Part shown: positions 52,661-61,836 of the stretch, piece after piece
How the letters are laid out: every line of letters begins with the position of its first letter
Position numbering within the stretch: position 1 is the stretch's first letter
Assembly: GCF_029227915.1 (NCBI RefSeq)
Contig: NC_079882.1
Span: 30,372,001-30,436,000, forward strand
Direction: 5' to 3'
Length of the DNA stretch: 64,000 nt
Origin: Hydractinia symbiolongicarpus
Lineage: Eukaryota > Cnidaria > Hydrozoa > Anthoathecata > Hydractiniidae
The notes under the pieces: generated by a model
Databases searched by the model: none
Seen by the model: the letters and a program-made list of their open reading frames with translations, nothing else
Told to the model about the DNA's origin: nothing
Made by a program: the position numbers and the translations under genes

Positions 52661-54644
52661 AGTCCCACAGTCATTCGTTTCACTGTCAAAAGCGATGCAA
52701 CCTAGTAACATTAGAAAAATATGGCTAAATACATGTTGGTTCCAATATGTGACGCAACCGTTGTAACTCAAACCGACTGATACCGTTAGAAATTCAATGA
52801 AATGTATTTTTTGAAACTGTCTTTAATTTTTCAGCGCGAGCTAACGGCAAGGATTGCTCCCACAGTAAAAAATGACTTACTTATCTACATTTTTTTATAA
52901 AGCGCTATCACAGCGCCCAGTGTAATCGTTGAGTTCAGGCAATTATGTCAAATTAGGAAGAATGTTATTTTTTGGAGTCCAATTGGGGGATCATTAATCA
53001 CATTTATAACGTCAAAGTCCAAAATCAGTTCAATTAAGTCCCACAGTCAATTGTTTCACTGTTAAAAGCCATGCAACCTGGTAATATGTGAAACATATCG
53101 CTAAAGACATGTTGGTACGAATATGTGACGCAACCGTTGTACTTCAAGCGGACGGATACCGTTAGAAACTCAATGAAATGCGTTTTTGAGACTGTCTCTA
53201 TATCTTCAGCGCGAACTAACGGCTAGGATTGGTCGCACAGTAAAAAATGACTTATTTAACTACATTTTTAAATAAAGCGCTACCACAGCGCCCAGTGTAA
53301 TCGTTGAGTTCAAGCAATCATGTAAAATTAAGAAGAATGTTACTTCTTGGATTTCAATTGTTTCCTTTCCCACATTCATAACGTCAAAGTCCAAAATCAG
53401 TTCAATTAAGTCCCACAGTCAATCGTTTCACTGTTCAAAGCGATGAAACCTTGTAATATCAGAAACATATCGCTAAATACATGTTGGTACGAATATATTG
53501 CGCAACCGTTGTAACTCAAACGCACTGACACCGCTAGAAAGTCAATGAAATTTAGTTTTTGAAACTGTCTCTATTTCTTCAGTGCGCGCTAACGGCAAGG
53601 ATTGCTCCCACAGTAAAAAATGACTTACTTATCTACATTTTTTTATAAAGCGCTATCACAGCGCCAGGTGTAATCGTTGAGTTCAAGCAATCATGTAAAA
53701 TTAAGAAGAATGTTACTTCTTGGATTTCAATTGTTTCCTTTCTCACATTCATAACGTCAAAGTCCAAAATCAGTTCAATTAAGTCCCACAGTCAATCGTT
53801 TCACTGTTCAAAGCGATGCAACCTTGTAACATTAGAAAAATATGGCTAAATACATGTTGGTTCCAATATGTGACGCAACCGTTGTAACTCAAACCGACTG
53901 ATACCGTTAGAAATTCAATGAAATGTAGTTTTTGAAACTGTCTTTATTTCTTCAGCGCGAGCTAACGGCAAGGATTGCTCCCACAGTAAAAAATGACTTA
54001 CTTATCTACATTTTTTTATAAAGCGCAATCACAGCGCCCAGTGTAATCGCTGAGTTCCAGTAATCAGGTCAAATTAAGAAGAATGTTTTTTTCTTGGAGT
54101 CCAATTGTCTCATTTCTCACATTCATAAGGTCAAAGTCAAAAATCAGTTCAATTAAGTCCCACAGTCAATCGTTTCACTGTTAAAAGCGATGAAACGTAG
54201 TAACATCACAAGCATATCGCTAAGTACATGTCGGTACGAATATTTTGCGCAACAGTTGTATCTCAAACGCACTGATACCGCTAGAATGTCAATGAAATGT
54301 AGTTTTTGAAACTGTCTCTATTTATTCAGTGTGCGCTAACGGCTAGGATTGGTCCCACAGTAAAAAATGACTTATTTATCTACATTTTTTAATAAAGTGC
54401 TATCACAGTGCCCAGTGTAATCGTTGAGTTCAAGCAATCATGTCAAAATTAAGAAGAATGTTATTTCTTGGAGTCCAATTGTCTCATTTATCACATTTGA
54501 AAGGTCACAGTCAAAAATAAGTTCAATTAAGTCCCACAGTCAATCGTTTCACTGTTCAAAGCGATGCAACCTAGTAACATTAGAAAAATATGGCTAAATA
54601 CATGTTGGTTCCAATATGTGACGCAACCGTTGTAACTCAAACCG

Positions 54645-57110
54645 ACTGATACCGTTAGAAATTCAATGATATGTAGTTTTTGAAACTGTCTTTTTTTCTT
54701 CAGCGCGAGCTAACGGCAAGGATTGCTCCCACAGTAAAAAATGACTTACTTATCTACATTTTTTTATAAAGCGCTATCACAGCGCCCAGTGTAATCGTTG
54801 AGTTCAAGCAATCATGTCAAATTAAGAAGAATGTTATTTTTTGGAGTCCAATTGGGGGATCATTAATCACATTTATAACGTCAAAGTCCAAAATCAGTTC
54901 AATTAAGTCCCACAGTCAATTGTTTCACTGTTAAAAGCCATGCAACCTGGTAATATGTGAAACATATCGCTAAAGACATGTTGGTACGAATATGTGACGC
55001 AACCGTTGTACTTCAAGCGGACGGATACCCTTAGAAACTCAATGAAATGCATTTTTGAGACTGTCTCTATATCTTCAGCGCGAACTTACGGCTAGGATTA
55101 GTCCCACAGTAAAAAATGACTTATTTAACTACATTTTTAAATAAAGCGCTATCACAGCGCCCAGTGTAATCGTTGGGTTCAAGCAATCATGTAAAATTAA
55201 GAAGAATGTTACTTCTTGGATTTCAATTGTTTCCTTTCTCACATTCATTAGGTCCAAGTCAAAAATCAGTTCAATTAAGTCCCACAGTCAATCGTTTCAC
55301 TGTTAAAAGCGATGAAACGTAGTAACATCACAAGCATATCGCTAAGTACATGTTGGTACGAATATGTTGCGCAACAGTTGTAACTCAAACGCACTGATAC
55401 CGCTAGAAAGTCAATGAAATGTAGTTTTTGAAACTGTCTCTATTTATTTAGTGTGCGCAAACGGCTAGGATTGGTCCCACAGTAAAAAATGACTTATTTA
55501 TCTACATTTTTTAATAAAGCGCTATCACAGTGCCCAGTGTAATCGTTGACTTCAAGGAATCATGTCAAATTAAGAAGAATGTTATTTCTTGGAGTCCAAT
55601 TGTCTCATTTATCACATTTATAAGGTCAAAGTCAAAAATCAGTTCAATTAAATCCTACAGTCAATCGTTTCACTGTTAAAAGCGATGCAACCTTGTAATA
55701 TCAGAAACATATCGCTAAATACATGTTGGTACGAATATATTGCGCAACCGTTGTAACTCAATCGCACTGATACCGCTAGAAAGTCAATGAAATGTAGTTT
55801 TTGAAACTGTCTCTATTTCTTCAGTGCGCGCTAACGGCAAGGATTGCTCCCACAGTAAAAAATGACTTATTTATCTACATTTTTTAATAAAGTGCTATCA
55901 CAGTGCCCAGTGTAATCGTTGAGTTCAAGCAATCATGTCAAAATTAAGAAGAATGTTATTTTTTGGATTTCAATTGTTTCCTTTCTCACATTCATAAGGT
56001 CAAAGTCAAAAATCAGTTCAATTAAGTCCCACAGTCAATCGTTTCACTGTTAAAAGCGATGAAACGTAGTAACATCACAAGCATATCGCTAAGTACATGT
56101 CGGTACGAATATGTTGCGCAACAGTTGTATCTCAAACGCACTGATACCGTTAGAAATTCAATGATATGTAGTTTTTGAAACTGTCTTTTTTTCTTCAGCG
56201 CGAGCTAACGGCAAGGATTGCTCCCACAGTAAAAAATGACTTACTTATCTACATTTTTTTATAAAGCGCTATCACAGCGCCCAGTGTAATCGTTGAGTTC
56301 AAGCAATCATGTCAAATTAAGAAGAATGTTATTTTTTGGAGTCCAATTGGGGGATCATTAATCACATTTATAACGTCAAAGTCCAAAATCAGTTCAATTA
56401 AGTCCCACAGTCAATTGTTTCACTGTTAAAAGCCATGCAACCTGGTAATATGTGAAACATATCGCTAAAGACATGTTGGTACGAATATGTGACGCAACCG
56501 TTGTACTTCAAGCGGACGGATACCGTTAGAAACTCAATGAAATGCATTTTTGAGACTGTCTCTATATCTTCAGCGCGAACTTACGGCTAGGATTAGTCCC
56601 ACAGTAAAAAATGACTTATTTAACTACATTTTTAAATAAAGCGCTACCACAGCGCCCAGTGTAATCGTTGGGTTCAAGCAATCATGTAAAATTAAGAAGA
56701 ATGTTACTTCTTGGATTTCAATTGTTTCCTTTCTCACATTCATAAGGTCCAAGTCAAAAATCAGTTCAATTAAGTCCCACAGTCAATCGTTTCACTGTTA
56801 AAAGCGATGAAACGTAGTAACATCACAAGCATATCGCTAAGTACATGTTGGTACGAATATGTTGCGCAACAGTTGTAACTCAAACGCACTGATACCGCTA
56901 GAAAGTCAATGAAATGTAGTTTTTGAAACTGTCTCTATTTATTTAGTGTGCGCAAACGGCTAGGATTGGTCCCACAGTAAAAAATGACTTATTTATCTAC
57001 ATTTTTTAATAAAGCGCTATCACAGTGCCCAGTGTAATCGTTGACTTCAAGGAATCATGTCAAATTAAGAAGAATGTTATTTCTTGGAGTCCAATTGTCT
57101 CATTTATCAC
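54645..57110. repeat. Tandem tetramer HOR, 1495 bp, about 1.65 copies
   Basis: Marker attcaatgatatgtag at 54661/56156, A-type starts 54872/56367, and atttagtgtgcgcaaacgg at 55446/56941 all lag by 1495 bp. The rare gacttcaaggaatcatg also recurs. Copy 1 is about 54645-56139. Copy 2 diverges near 57105, shortly before the LINE. Confidence 0.88.
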
Positions 57111-57300
57111 ATTTGTAAGGTCACAGTCAAAAATCAGTTCAATTAAGTCCCACAGTCAATCGTTTCACTGTGAAAAGCGATGCAACCTAGTAATATCAGA
57201 AACATAACGCTAAATACATGTAGGTACGAATATGTGACGCAGCCGTTGTAACTCAAACGCACTGATACCGTTACAAAGTGAATGAGATAAAGTTTTTGAA

Positions 57301-57312
57301 ACTGTCTTTTTC
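57301..57312. other. Left junction: satellite to LINE 3' end
   Basis: Satellite sequence stops after gaaactgtct (the last satellite base is about 57307) and runs into the T-rich block that is the reverse complement of the LINE's A-rich tail. The intact monomer continues ccatttcctcag at this point, and that resumes at 61830. Comparing the two flanks, about one base of the monomer is missing, and I see no target-site duplication. Confidence 0.8.
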
Positions 57313-57482
57313 TTTCTTTTTTTCTTTTCAATTTATTTGAATTCGATTATACACATATTTACAATGATTTCCAAAAAAAAAAAGTAATTAGGAAAACTAA
57401 TCTAAATCGCCTAAATTTTTTATATTTGCAATTAAATAAAATCATTTTTTTTATATATATAAACAATAATAACAACAAAGTT
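57308..57482 (-). other. LINE 3' UTR and A-rich tail
   Basis: This AT-rich non-coding stretch lies between the ORF2 stop (TAG, 57483-57485) and the satellite. On the minus strand it ends in a purine tail of A-runs separated by single G (about 57308-57329). It also contains an 11-base A-run on the plus strand (57373-57383) and a tatata run near 57454. The GA-rich, not pure poly-A, tail fits CR1-like elements, which often end in short repeats. Confidence 0.75.
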
Positions 57483-57823
57483 CTATAAAGGGACCTTACA
57501 TTCATCACATTTACATTTAGATCCGTCCCACATTTTTATCATGAATTTAAAAACTTTAAGGTTGTCACATCGTTTCAAATGTGATGGTAGGTTATTCCAA
57601 ATCTTTGGTCCTAGGGCTGATAAGCTATTAGCTCCAAAAGTCGCGGTCCTTTTCCTTGAGACTACCAAATTATTTGTATTTTGTTCTCTAACTGTCCTAC
57701 CGTTATCATTTAAACAAAATATATCCTTCATAAAAAGAGGGCTGCTATTATTTATAGTTTTAGAGATTTCTATACACAATGACCGTAAGCGATTTACATT
57801 CATGTGACTCTTGCTGGAATTTT
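57483..57823 (-). pseudogene. LINE ORF2 C-terminal fragment
   Basis: The open segment of 106 codons (57803-57483) holds the region after the RT thumb. It begins SKSHMNVNRLRSLCIEISKT (the first four residues lie just upstream of the Met) and ends with TAG. A motif typical of CR1-like ORF2 tails, FGANSLSALGPKIWNNLP, is followed by a basic segment and the Cys cluster CKCDEC near the end, which may bind nucleic acid. It is one frame away from the preceding RT segment. The shift maps to the four-A run (TTTT on plus, 57820-57823), where one extra A would rejoin the frames. It is not an independent gene. Confidence 0.85.
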
Positions 57824-58270
57824 AAGTAAATTTTCGTATGTACTTACCGTATCATTATACAGAAATCTTAATGCTCGTTTTTGTATCATTTCGACTTTAG
57901 ATAAAGATTTAGAAGAAGAAAAATGCCATATAAGGGAACAATAATTAAAATTTGCGTAGATAAAACTTTGAACTAAAATATATTTTGCTTGAAAGGAAAA
58001 GAAACTTCTAAATCGAAATAAGGCATTTAGTTGAGCAGATGCTTTGCGACACAAATCACTAACGTGTCTGTCAAAATTTAATTTATTGTCTATAGTCACA
58101 CCTAGTAATTTCACGTTATTTTCACTTTCAATAGTTTTATTTCCTATGTTAAATTTTAGACCTAAATTATCTGCCTTATTCTTTGTCAGAATTATCGAGT
58201 GAAACTTTTCAGGGTTTAAAATCATTTTATTCTCTTTTAACCAGGAGAGGACAGTTTTAGCTTCGTTTTC
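57800..58270 (-). pseudogene. LINE reverse transcriptase thumb/connection fragment
   Basis: This continues the RT frame immediately after the in-frame TAA at 58271-58273. It starts ENEAKTVLSWLKEN and goes on with NPEKFHSIIL and KLLGVTIDNKLNF, the conserved segment that follows the palm in LINE RTs. After that come FIYANFNYCSLIWHF and MIQKRALRFLYND. It ends at an out-of-frame TGA just after the shift at 57820-57823. The Met at 58225 is internal and is unlikely to be a natural start. Expected role: part of the ORF2 polymerase used for target-primed reverse transcription. Confidence 0.88.
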
Positions 58271-58804
58271 TTAAGTATTTATCAAATTAGGAATAGAATT
58301 TGAGAAGTTGGATATTGTGTTATCATCAGCGTAATTATGTAGCTTATGTTTTTCTATAAAAAGAAACAAATCATTTATAAATATATTGAATATGATAGGT
58401 CCCAAAATAGAACTTTGTGGTACACCAGATAAGATAATTTGAACTAGACTATAGATCCCATTTATTTGAGTGGCTTGCTCTCTATCAGTAAGATAAGATA
58501 GAATGAATTGAAGAGACTTATTGTCAAATCCATAAGCAGCTAATTTCGCAATTAGTAAGTCATGTGGTACACAGTCAAAAGCTTTTGAAAGATCCATCAA
58601 GATCGCACCCACCACATAATTCTTATCAAGTTTACTCTTCCATTCCTCTATTAAGCGAATTAGTACTTGTTGGGTACTATAGCATTTCCTATAGGTGGAG
58701 AGAAAGGTCGACAATTTTGATTCCATATAAGCGGTTATTTGTTCTTTCCTAACCCTTTCGTAAAATTTAGAAAAAACATTTAAAACACTGACAGGCCTGT
58801 AGTT
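58271..58804 (-). pseudogene. LINE reverse transcriptase core (fingers/palm)
   Basis: The frame reads NYRPVSVL at its beginning, the usual finger motif. The first palm aspartate is in MDLSKAFDCVPHDLL (residues 44-58 counted from the Met at 58726). GVPQSSILGP is at residues 101-110 and the catalytic YADD at residues 132-135 (58322-58333). The catalytic aspartates are present. The usual PQG is PQS here, an unusual substitution. An in-frame TAA at 58271-58273 ends the segment, but coding similarity continues straight after it in the same frame. Upstream, a one-base frame change at 58803-58805 separates it from the RT N-terminal part. Confidence 0.93.
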
Positions 58805-58805
58805 T

Positions 58806-59333
58806 CAAATATTTTAGTTTTATCTTTTCCTCCCTTATCCAATGGCGTTACAGCAGCTCGCTTAGCTTTGCTTGGAAATTTGTTTGAAACTATGCTACTA
58901 TTTATAGCATCTGTTAGTGGCGTTACTAGGTGCCTTTTTGCTAATTTTGTCAGCTTTGATGGTATTGTATCTTCACCTGTTGATACTTTGGTGTTTAAAT
59001 CATTAAACAGTTTAGAAATTGTATTTTCATCAACTTCTTGGAATGTAAAGTTCTCATTGTTGTTAGAATCATTGATTTCCTTTATTTTAATGATACTTGG
59101 ATGATTTTCAAAACTATCAACAATTTCTTCAATCATTTTTGACTTATCATTTACATTCTTATATTTTATAGAATTTGGTTTCATGCCACAAGAATTTTCT
59201 AAAATATTGATGTAGTAGTCGTTGAAAAGTTTGGTTAGCTGTTTTTTATCAGTAACTAAACTTTCATTTTGAACGATCGCTATATCTCCTTTGCTTATTC
59301 CACTTTTATTTGATATCAAGGGTTTAACAGTTT
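58806..59333 (-). pseudogene. LINE linker and RT N-terminal fragment
   Basis: Within the open frame 59418-58780, the genuine part begins at the shift near 59331-59333 (TVKPLISNKSG). It contains the region between endonuclease and RT, then the RT entry motifs LNTKVSTGEDTIPSKL and NKFPSKAKRAAVTPLDKGGK. The last few residues before the stop (TTGLSVF) are out of frame: the correct reading NYRPVSVL lies one base over. The N-terminal MCKFTQKGYQ stretch of the longer ORF is a shadow of the endonuclease frame and should be ignored. Confidence 0.85.
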
Positions 59334-60575
59334 CCAAAAACGTTTTTTGGAAATAAAACCTGATTCTGTTACCCTTTTGAAATGGTTTTTGATAGCCTTT
59401 TTGCGTAAATTTACACACTTGTTTCTCTGTTTCTTGTACGTGATTTTGTTTTCAGAAGTAGGATTTTTATTGTATTTATTTTTGAACCTAGACCTTGTAT
59501 ATATTGCCTTTTTTAACACTTTTGTCATAAATGGTGCCTCGTTTTCACGCAGAGTTTTTTGCTTCTGTGGGGCATGCTTTTCTATGATAGATGTGAAAAC
59601 ATTGATGAGGTTCTCATAATTCAGTTCAGGATCTTTACTATTACAAATAAAATTTGCGTTCTCAACATCACGTAAACAGTTGGCTTCATTAAAGTTTTTG
59701 TAACTTCTGTAAATAATTTTCTTCGATGCTAAGCGTGCTAAATGAGATTTTAAAAATGTTGTTACCATTTGATGATGATCACTTAATCCTGTTTCACATG
59801 TTAGTGTGTGTTGAAAACATCTGGGTCTATTTGTAAGAATGACATCTATAGCTGTTCCGTTAGGACTAGCAAAACAAGTTTTGTTTTTGACAAGATTTTC
59901 AAGACTAAAAATATCACAGAAATTATTTAAGGTTTCGAAACCAGAATCGTTCGAGTTATGGCAATCGATATTTATATCACCCATAATTATTATGTTTTCG
60001 ACTTTAGATAGAGATTTATTTAAATCTATCTCTAATTCCTCAAAAAAAATGTTTAAGTTTGAATAATGAGGTGGTCTATAAATACTGATAACTGTCCATT
60101 TTTTATTTCTTATCGTTAATTCTGAGCAAATGATTTCATTATTTGTTATACCCAAATCATTAACTTTTCTACAGGCTATTCCTTTCTTAACATATTCAAT
60201 TAACCCTCCTCCATTTTTGTTCCTATCTTTTCTAGTTCTAATTTCATAATTATCAATATAGAATTGTTCGTTTGGAAAACTCTCATCTAGTTTGGTTTCA
60301 GCAAATACAAAATAATCAGGTGAAAATTTTGTCAGAATTTCTCTTGCATTAATTATTTTGTTTCTGAGACTATTAATGTTTAAATAGCCTAAAAGAGGAT
60401 TGGAAGGGTACTTAATTCGTAATTTATATATTTCATCTAAAGAACTTTGGTGAGAATTATGTGTCGGATTTTGATTATTTCTATTTTGACTCCCAACACA
60501 TTCATCAGGAATATCAGATTTATTATCATCGCAAACTAGTCCAAGCCTATTGAATACCCCTGCTGATCTAAAAAA
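59316..60575 (-). pseudogene. LINE APE-type endonuclease segment of ORF2
   Basis: This frame is open for about 420 codons. Endonuclease motifs are, in order: LNINSLRNK (60383-60357), AETKLD with the metal-binding glutamate (from 60302), SIYRPP (near 60086), GDIN (59981-59970), IDVILTN, and SDHH with the catalytic histidine (59783-59772). The domain looks complete. It would nick target DNA for target-primed reverse transcription. There is no ATG in the first roughly 195 codons: the first Met is the one before GDIN. A start at 60155 would be a TTG in the middle of the domain and is not credible. The frame overlaps the end of the esterase frame by 40 nt. It ends at an out-of-frame TGA after the shift at 59331-59333. 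Confidence 0.92.
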
Positions 60576-61227
60576 TTATTTATAAAAGCTATAAAATTTC
60601 GTGCTAACATTATCTTACCATTCTCTCGTAAATGTATGCCATCTTTCCACAGGTGTTCTTTTCCGATATTGTTGTGTCTGATGTAGCCATAACCGTGTAG
60701 AACAGATCCTTCTCTTAATAGTTTGTTAATACTGTTTATTCTATCGGAGTCGACACGTCTGCTCGTAACCAAGGCAGAGATAAAAACTTTTTCTACTCCG
60801 TTACGCACACATTTTTTCCGATGTCTAGGATCTGTTTGGCAATTTTGTTATCTGACGCTGCATTTAGATGACTTGATAAAAGATTGTTGATTCCTACATG
60901 GATAACGACAATATCAGGTTTTTCTTGTTCCAGTGTTGGGTGTACGTAATAATTTAAGTTTTCGACACTTGCTCCTGGGAATATCTTAAATCTCACATTT
61001 CCATTTGTTATTTGCTCATTAAATTCTTTCACTCGAATACCTTTTAATATACTATCGGTCATTATCCGTATCTTCTTAGAATGGTGTACATTTTGATGCT
61101 CATGATTCGTAGCTAATTGATCTCTTTCGGGAAACGGATTAATAACAGGGTTGGGTCTTCGTCTGTGTGTTACATTATTTTTAAAGATATTTGACGAACG
61201 AATATGGTTGTTGACATCTACGTGAAA
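60536..61227 (-). pseudogene. LINE ORF1 SGNH/GDSL esterase-like domain
   Basis: The domain is split over two frames (61227-60793 and 60808-60536) that join at a six-A run (60812-60817). Upstream linker residues NPFPERDQLATN lead to KIRIMTDSILKGI, where TDS stands in for the GDS nucleophile block. DIVVIHVGINNLLSS is the GxND-like block, here with N-N, and KDGIHLRENG provides the D-x-x-H block. All three catalytic blocks are therefore recognisable. Esterase domains of this type are known in ORF1 of CR1-like LINEs; their exact role is unclear (lipid or membrane interaction has been proposed). The frame ends with TAG at 60536-60538, overlapping the endonuclease frame. Confidence 0.87.
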
Positions 61228-61832
61228 TTACAATCTTGATCACCCCAACTTTGTTGATTAGAATCATCATTATCTTAAACTCTTAGGTCGTTAAATCTGT
61301 TATGATGTAATTCTTCATTTCAATCAACTTTATTTGTAGAAAACCTTGAGGGACCTTTGATTACATTGTTCCATTGATTATGCTGTTTAATCGGTTCCAC
61401 ATGTTTACACGTTTCAACTGAATGATCACGTTGATTACTGTTTAAAATTTCGCTAACCAATTTTTTGTAATCCTTTATTTCTTCTTTAAGGAAATATATT
61501 TCACTCCTCAGTTGTTTAATTAATATATTTGACGAGTTGTCCCCGATCTTGCTCAGTTTATACGAAATAAATTCTTTTAAATCGCAAACCTGTGTTGTCA
61601 AGCTTTTAAATTTAATAAACTGGCCAAAACTTTTAACTTCTTCCTCGTACAGATATCCACTTTTATCTTCGATTAAATCGTCAACAACATCTTTCTTTTC
61701 CTCTGAAAAAGATTCGTCTGTGCTATTTTCTTTCTCCTCTTCTATTTGTTTCACAAATAAATAACTTTCTGTACAATTTCTCTCCGTTTTGTTTAATATA
61801 TTCTGTTGACATAAATCTTTTAGCGTTTGCAT
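61218..61832 (-). pseudogene. LINE ORF1 N-terminal, acidic/coiled-coil segment
   Basis: The open frame begins at an ATG (61830-61832) whose last bases fall on the satellite junction, so the start is probably fortuitous and the natural N-terminus is lost. The protein is charged, with an acidic stretch (EEEKENSTDESFSEEKKD) and then a likely coiled coil (LRSEIYFLKEEIKDYKKLV). TGA at 61320-61322 interrupts it. The same frame goes on (NEELHHNRFNDLRV) to a TAA at 61275-61277, then to SWGDQDCNF, and is lost at a frame change near 61222-61227. ORF1 coiled coils normally mediate multimerisation and RNA binding. No zinc knuckle or RRM is visible. Confidence 0.72.
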
Positions 61833-61836
61833 TTCC
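61824..61836. other. Right junction: LINE 5' end to satellite
   Basis: The LINE ends at about 61829, and satellite resumes in mid-monomer with catttcctcagcgcgcgc. Intact M-type monomers read gaaactgtctccatttcctc (near 63314), so the split monomer can be matched on both sides with about one base lost. No 5' UTR or promoter is recognisable, which fits 5' truncation. Confidence 0.8.

Larger units (their letters stand above)
39900..57307. repeat. Satellite array zone III: mixed monomers with large nested duplications
   Basis: About 46-47 monomers. A-type starts return at 39931, 42169, 44412, 45533, 47398, 48891, 51882, 53003, 54872 and 56367, at spacings of about 6, 6, 3, 5, 4, 8, 3, 5 and 4 monomers. 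N-type monomers carry cattagaaaaatatggc and ggttccaatatgtgacgc. Another type carries gtgctatcacagtgccc, and a diverged M-type carries cttgaagttcaattgtcg and cctcagcgcgcgccaacgg (42480-42900 and 49200-49620). The A-type units at 42169 and 48891 are chimeric and switch to Y-type just after the tcccacagt box. Short ORFs of about 60 codons here are repeat by-products. The zone ends where a LINE splits a monomer. Confidence 0.95.
57308..61829 (-). mobile_element. CR1-like non-LTR retrotransposon (LINE), defective, about 4.5 kb
   Basis: Read on the minus strand, the element encodes a coiled-coil ORF1 segment, an SGNH/GDSL esterase, an APE-type endonuclease, a reverse transcriptase with a YADD active site, a thumb/C-terminal region ending in a CKCDEC motif, a 3' UTR of about 175 bp and an A-rich tail. 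An ORF1 esterase joined to an APE endonuclease and this RT type is characteristic of CR1-clade LINEs; L2, Rex1 or Daphne relatives are possible alternatives. It is inactivated by three in-frame stops and six frame changes, all of the same sign. The 5' end abuts satellite directly, so it is probably 5'-truncated. It is the only non-satellite DNA in the window. Flanking monomer halves are of one subtype, so the insertion was not accompanied by a large rearrangement. Confidence 0.95.

Noticed and set aside
1-57307. CRISPR-like array (regular repeats)
   Set aside because: The whole 373-bp unit repeats. There are no short identical repeats with unique spacers and no cas genes.
57308-57345. Target-site duplication around the LINE
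   Set aside because: Flanks gaaactgtct on the left and catttcctcag on the right share no repeat. They simply rejoin to an intact monomer minus about one base.
57541-57807. Plus-strand ORFs inside the LINE (57541-57807, 58564-58752, 58868-59104, 59347-59619, 59839-60066, 61537-61764)
   Set aside because: These are antisense shadows of the minus-strand LINE coding frames, with no recognisable domain.
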